Assembly: GCA_017608025.1 (NCBI GenBank) | Contig: JAFCGM010000003.1 | Coordinates: forward strand, 1 to 64,000 | DNA: 64,000 nucleotides | Direction of reading: 5' to 3' | Source of the DNA: Candidatus Pacearchaeota archaeon | GTDB taxonomy: Archaea; Nanobdellota; Nanobdellia; UBA10117; JABICX01 | Shown: one piece after another, positions 62,510 to 64,000 of the stretch | Layout: the number at the start of each line of letters is the position of its first letter | How positions within the stretch are numbered: position 1 is the first letter of the stretch | Translations under genes and position numbers: made by a program | The notes under the pieces: generated by a model | Databases searched by the model: none | Told to the model about the DNA's origin: nothing | What the model saw: only the letters and a program-made list of their open reading frames with translations

Positions 62510-64000
62510 TATATCTCATACCTATCCTTTAATATTAATTTTGGATTTATTCCCATGCTTTTTAATTCAAAAAGGAAAACTTTGAATGCATAAGACATTT
62601 CAACTGGATAAACTGATGACTTGTCTCCGCAAGTCAAACAAGATGTTTTTTTCTTGTAATGGTCATACATAGCTATGTCTCCGCACTTCTTGCAAATATA
62701 AGTTATTGTTTTGTCTGAGTCAAATCTCTCTTTCAAAAGCAAAGAAGCTCCGTGTCCAACAAGTGTGTCTTTTTCCATTTCTCCGAATCTCAAACCGCCT
62801 TCCATTGCCTTTCCTGCTGTTGGCTGACGGGTTAAGAGTGCAACTCTTCCTCTTCCTCTTGATTGAATCTTGTCTGCAACTTGGTACTTAAGTCTCATAT
62901 AAAATATATTCCCCATAAAAACTTTTGCCTGATATTTTTTTCCGCTTTTTCCATCATAAAGAGTTTCCATTCCATCTTCCCTAAAGCCAAGCTTCAAAAG
63001 CTCTTTTCTTAGAAGTTCGGATTTTTCTCCAGAAAATGCAGTTCCATCAATGAATCTTCCTGCAAGAGCTCCAAGCTTTCCGCCAAGAGCTTCAATAAGA
63101 TGTCCTACTGTAATACGACTCATTCCAAAAGGACTGAATATAATATCTGGCTGGATTCCTGTAGCAGTAAAAGGAACGTCTTCTGGATTTACAATCTTTC
63201 CAATAACTCCTTTCTGTCCATGCCTTGAGGAAAACTTATCTCCAAGCTCTGGAACACGGGTATCTCGAACTTCAACTCTTACAAGCTGGTTTCCAGATTC
63301 AGATTCAGTGAGGAAAACTTTTGTTACGTTTCCCTGCTCTCCGAATTTTACTCTAACAGAAGTGTCCTTTCTTATGTTTGCTGCTGAAGAAAAGGATTCA
63401 AGCCGTGACAAGAATCTAGGAGGAGATGTTTTTCCAATAAGCACATCTCCGCTGTTAACATAAACTTCTGGATAAATTATTCCGTCATCTTCTAGGAAAC
63501 GATAGTCGTCTTCAAAAGTGTATCCCTGGACTTCTTTGTCTGGAATTGCTATTTTGTCCATTTGCGCACCAGGATATCTTAACTTTTCAGCTGAATATGG
63601 GCGGTAGTGTGTTGAACGGAAAAGTCCGCGGTCAAATCCTGCTCTGTTGAAAGCAATAGCATCTTCCATATTATATCCTTCGTAGCTAAGAATTGCAATT
63701 ACAATGTTGTTTCCGCCGACAATGTCTTCTCCAAACAAATTATGAGTAAAGGATTTTACAATTGGCTCTTGAATGTAATGAAGAAGATTTGCATTTGTGT
63801 CAAGACGATTAAGGTAGTTTGCTGCATAACATCCTGCTCCTTGCTTTTGAAGCTTCTGCCCTCTCATAATTCTTGAGGACTGGGAAAAGTTCAAATAAGG
63901 AACTAAAGATGCAGTAATTCCAAAAATTGCCACAGGATCAATCTCAATGTGAGTGTGGTCTTTTGACAAGTAAGATTCATTAAGAGCTATAAGAAGATTT
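62509..64000 (-). CDS. rpoB: RNA polymerase subunit B, C-terminal part (runs past window edge)
   Basis: About 496 codons up to the edge; the frame is still open at 64000 (NLLIALNESYLSKDHTHIEI). GITASLVPYLNFSQSSRIM, NIVIAILSYEGYNMEDAIAF, DKFSSRHGQKGVIGKI, FSPFGMSRITVGHLIEALGG and the C-terminal zinc site (CKKCGDIAMYDHYKKKTSCL, TCG) are hallmark B/B' sequences. Whether the gene is fused or split into B'' and B' lies outside the window. Confidence 0.96.

Overview
The window is AT-rich archaeal DNA. It carries archaeal or eukaryote-type information genes throughout: aIF2-gamma, aIF5A, aIF5B, aRF1, TFB, histone, Alba, LSm, an RNA polymerase A subunit split into A' and A'', class I LysRS, and ribosomal proteins eL30, eL33, eL37, eL40, eS6, eS8 and eS17. 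It also has an intron-containing tRNA. Many short orphan proteins, membrane proteins with an ITGF motif, a bacterial-type cold-shock protein and a soluble-type [NiFe] hydrogenase point to a DPANN archaeon, probably of the Woesearchaeota/Pacearchaeota type. The lineage is an inference from gene style, not from a search.

Layout. 0-3 kb: the end of a hydrogenase operon, a membrane-anchored DsbA-like protein and a UlaG-like lactonase-fold protein. 3-7.8 kb: translation and chromatin genes on the minus strand (aIF2-gamma, eL40, aIF5A, histone, Csp) mixed with small unknowns. 7.8-12.1 kb: an eroded stretch with frameshifted or truncated genes among small orphans. 12-27.6 kb: aRF1, ValRS, PheS-PheT, LysRS, a wyosine-type tRNA methyltransferase homologue, rubrerythrin, an orphan histidine kinase and tRNA-Ile. 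27.6-29.5 kb: tRNA-Lys, repeat debris and three orphan genes. 29.5-36 kb: LSm, eL37, eS8, TFB, Trm1, Tmk and eL33. 36-45 kb: a lineage-specific block with two paralogous nucleotidyltransferases, a long TIM-barrel protein, a 521-aa unknown and a small envelope operon. 45-56 kb: a degenerate class III ribonucleotide-reductase relative with a DNA-binding head, aIF5B, a radical SAM enzyme, NDK, Alba, eS17, an Obg-type GTPase and ABCE1. 56-64 kb: the classic archaeal operon rpoB-rpoA'-rpoA''-eL30-nusA-uS12-uS7, followed by eS6.

The most unusual signal is a family of short hairpin elements. They sit next to gene ends and are flanked by a second, displaced copy of the gene's terminus. Four protein genes (GTPase at 52.5 kb, the two nucleotidyltransferases, the TIM-barrel gene) are followed by a hairpin-bearing stretch and then by another copy of their own last 7-13 codons, including a stop codon. 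In the GTPase copy 9 of 13 codons differ, all synonymously. tRNA-Lys has two extra copies of its 3' end downstream. ABCE1 has a 54-bp duplication of its 5' end around a hairpin. The same sequence lies beside, and apparently inside the intron of, tRNA-Ile. This looks like the footprint of small elements that insert at gene termini while regenerating them. No transposase or integrase is visible in the window, so the agent would act in trans.
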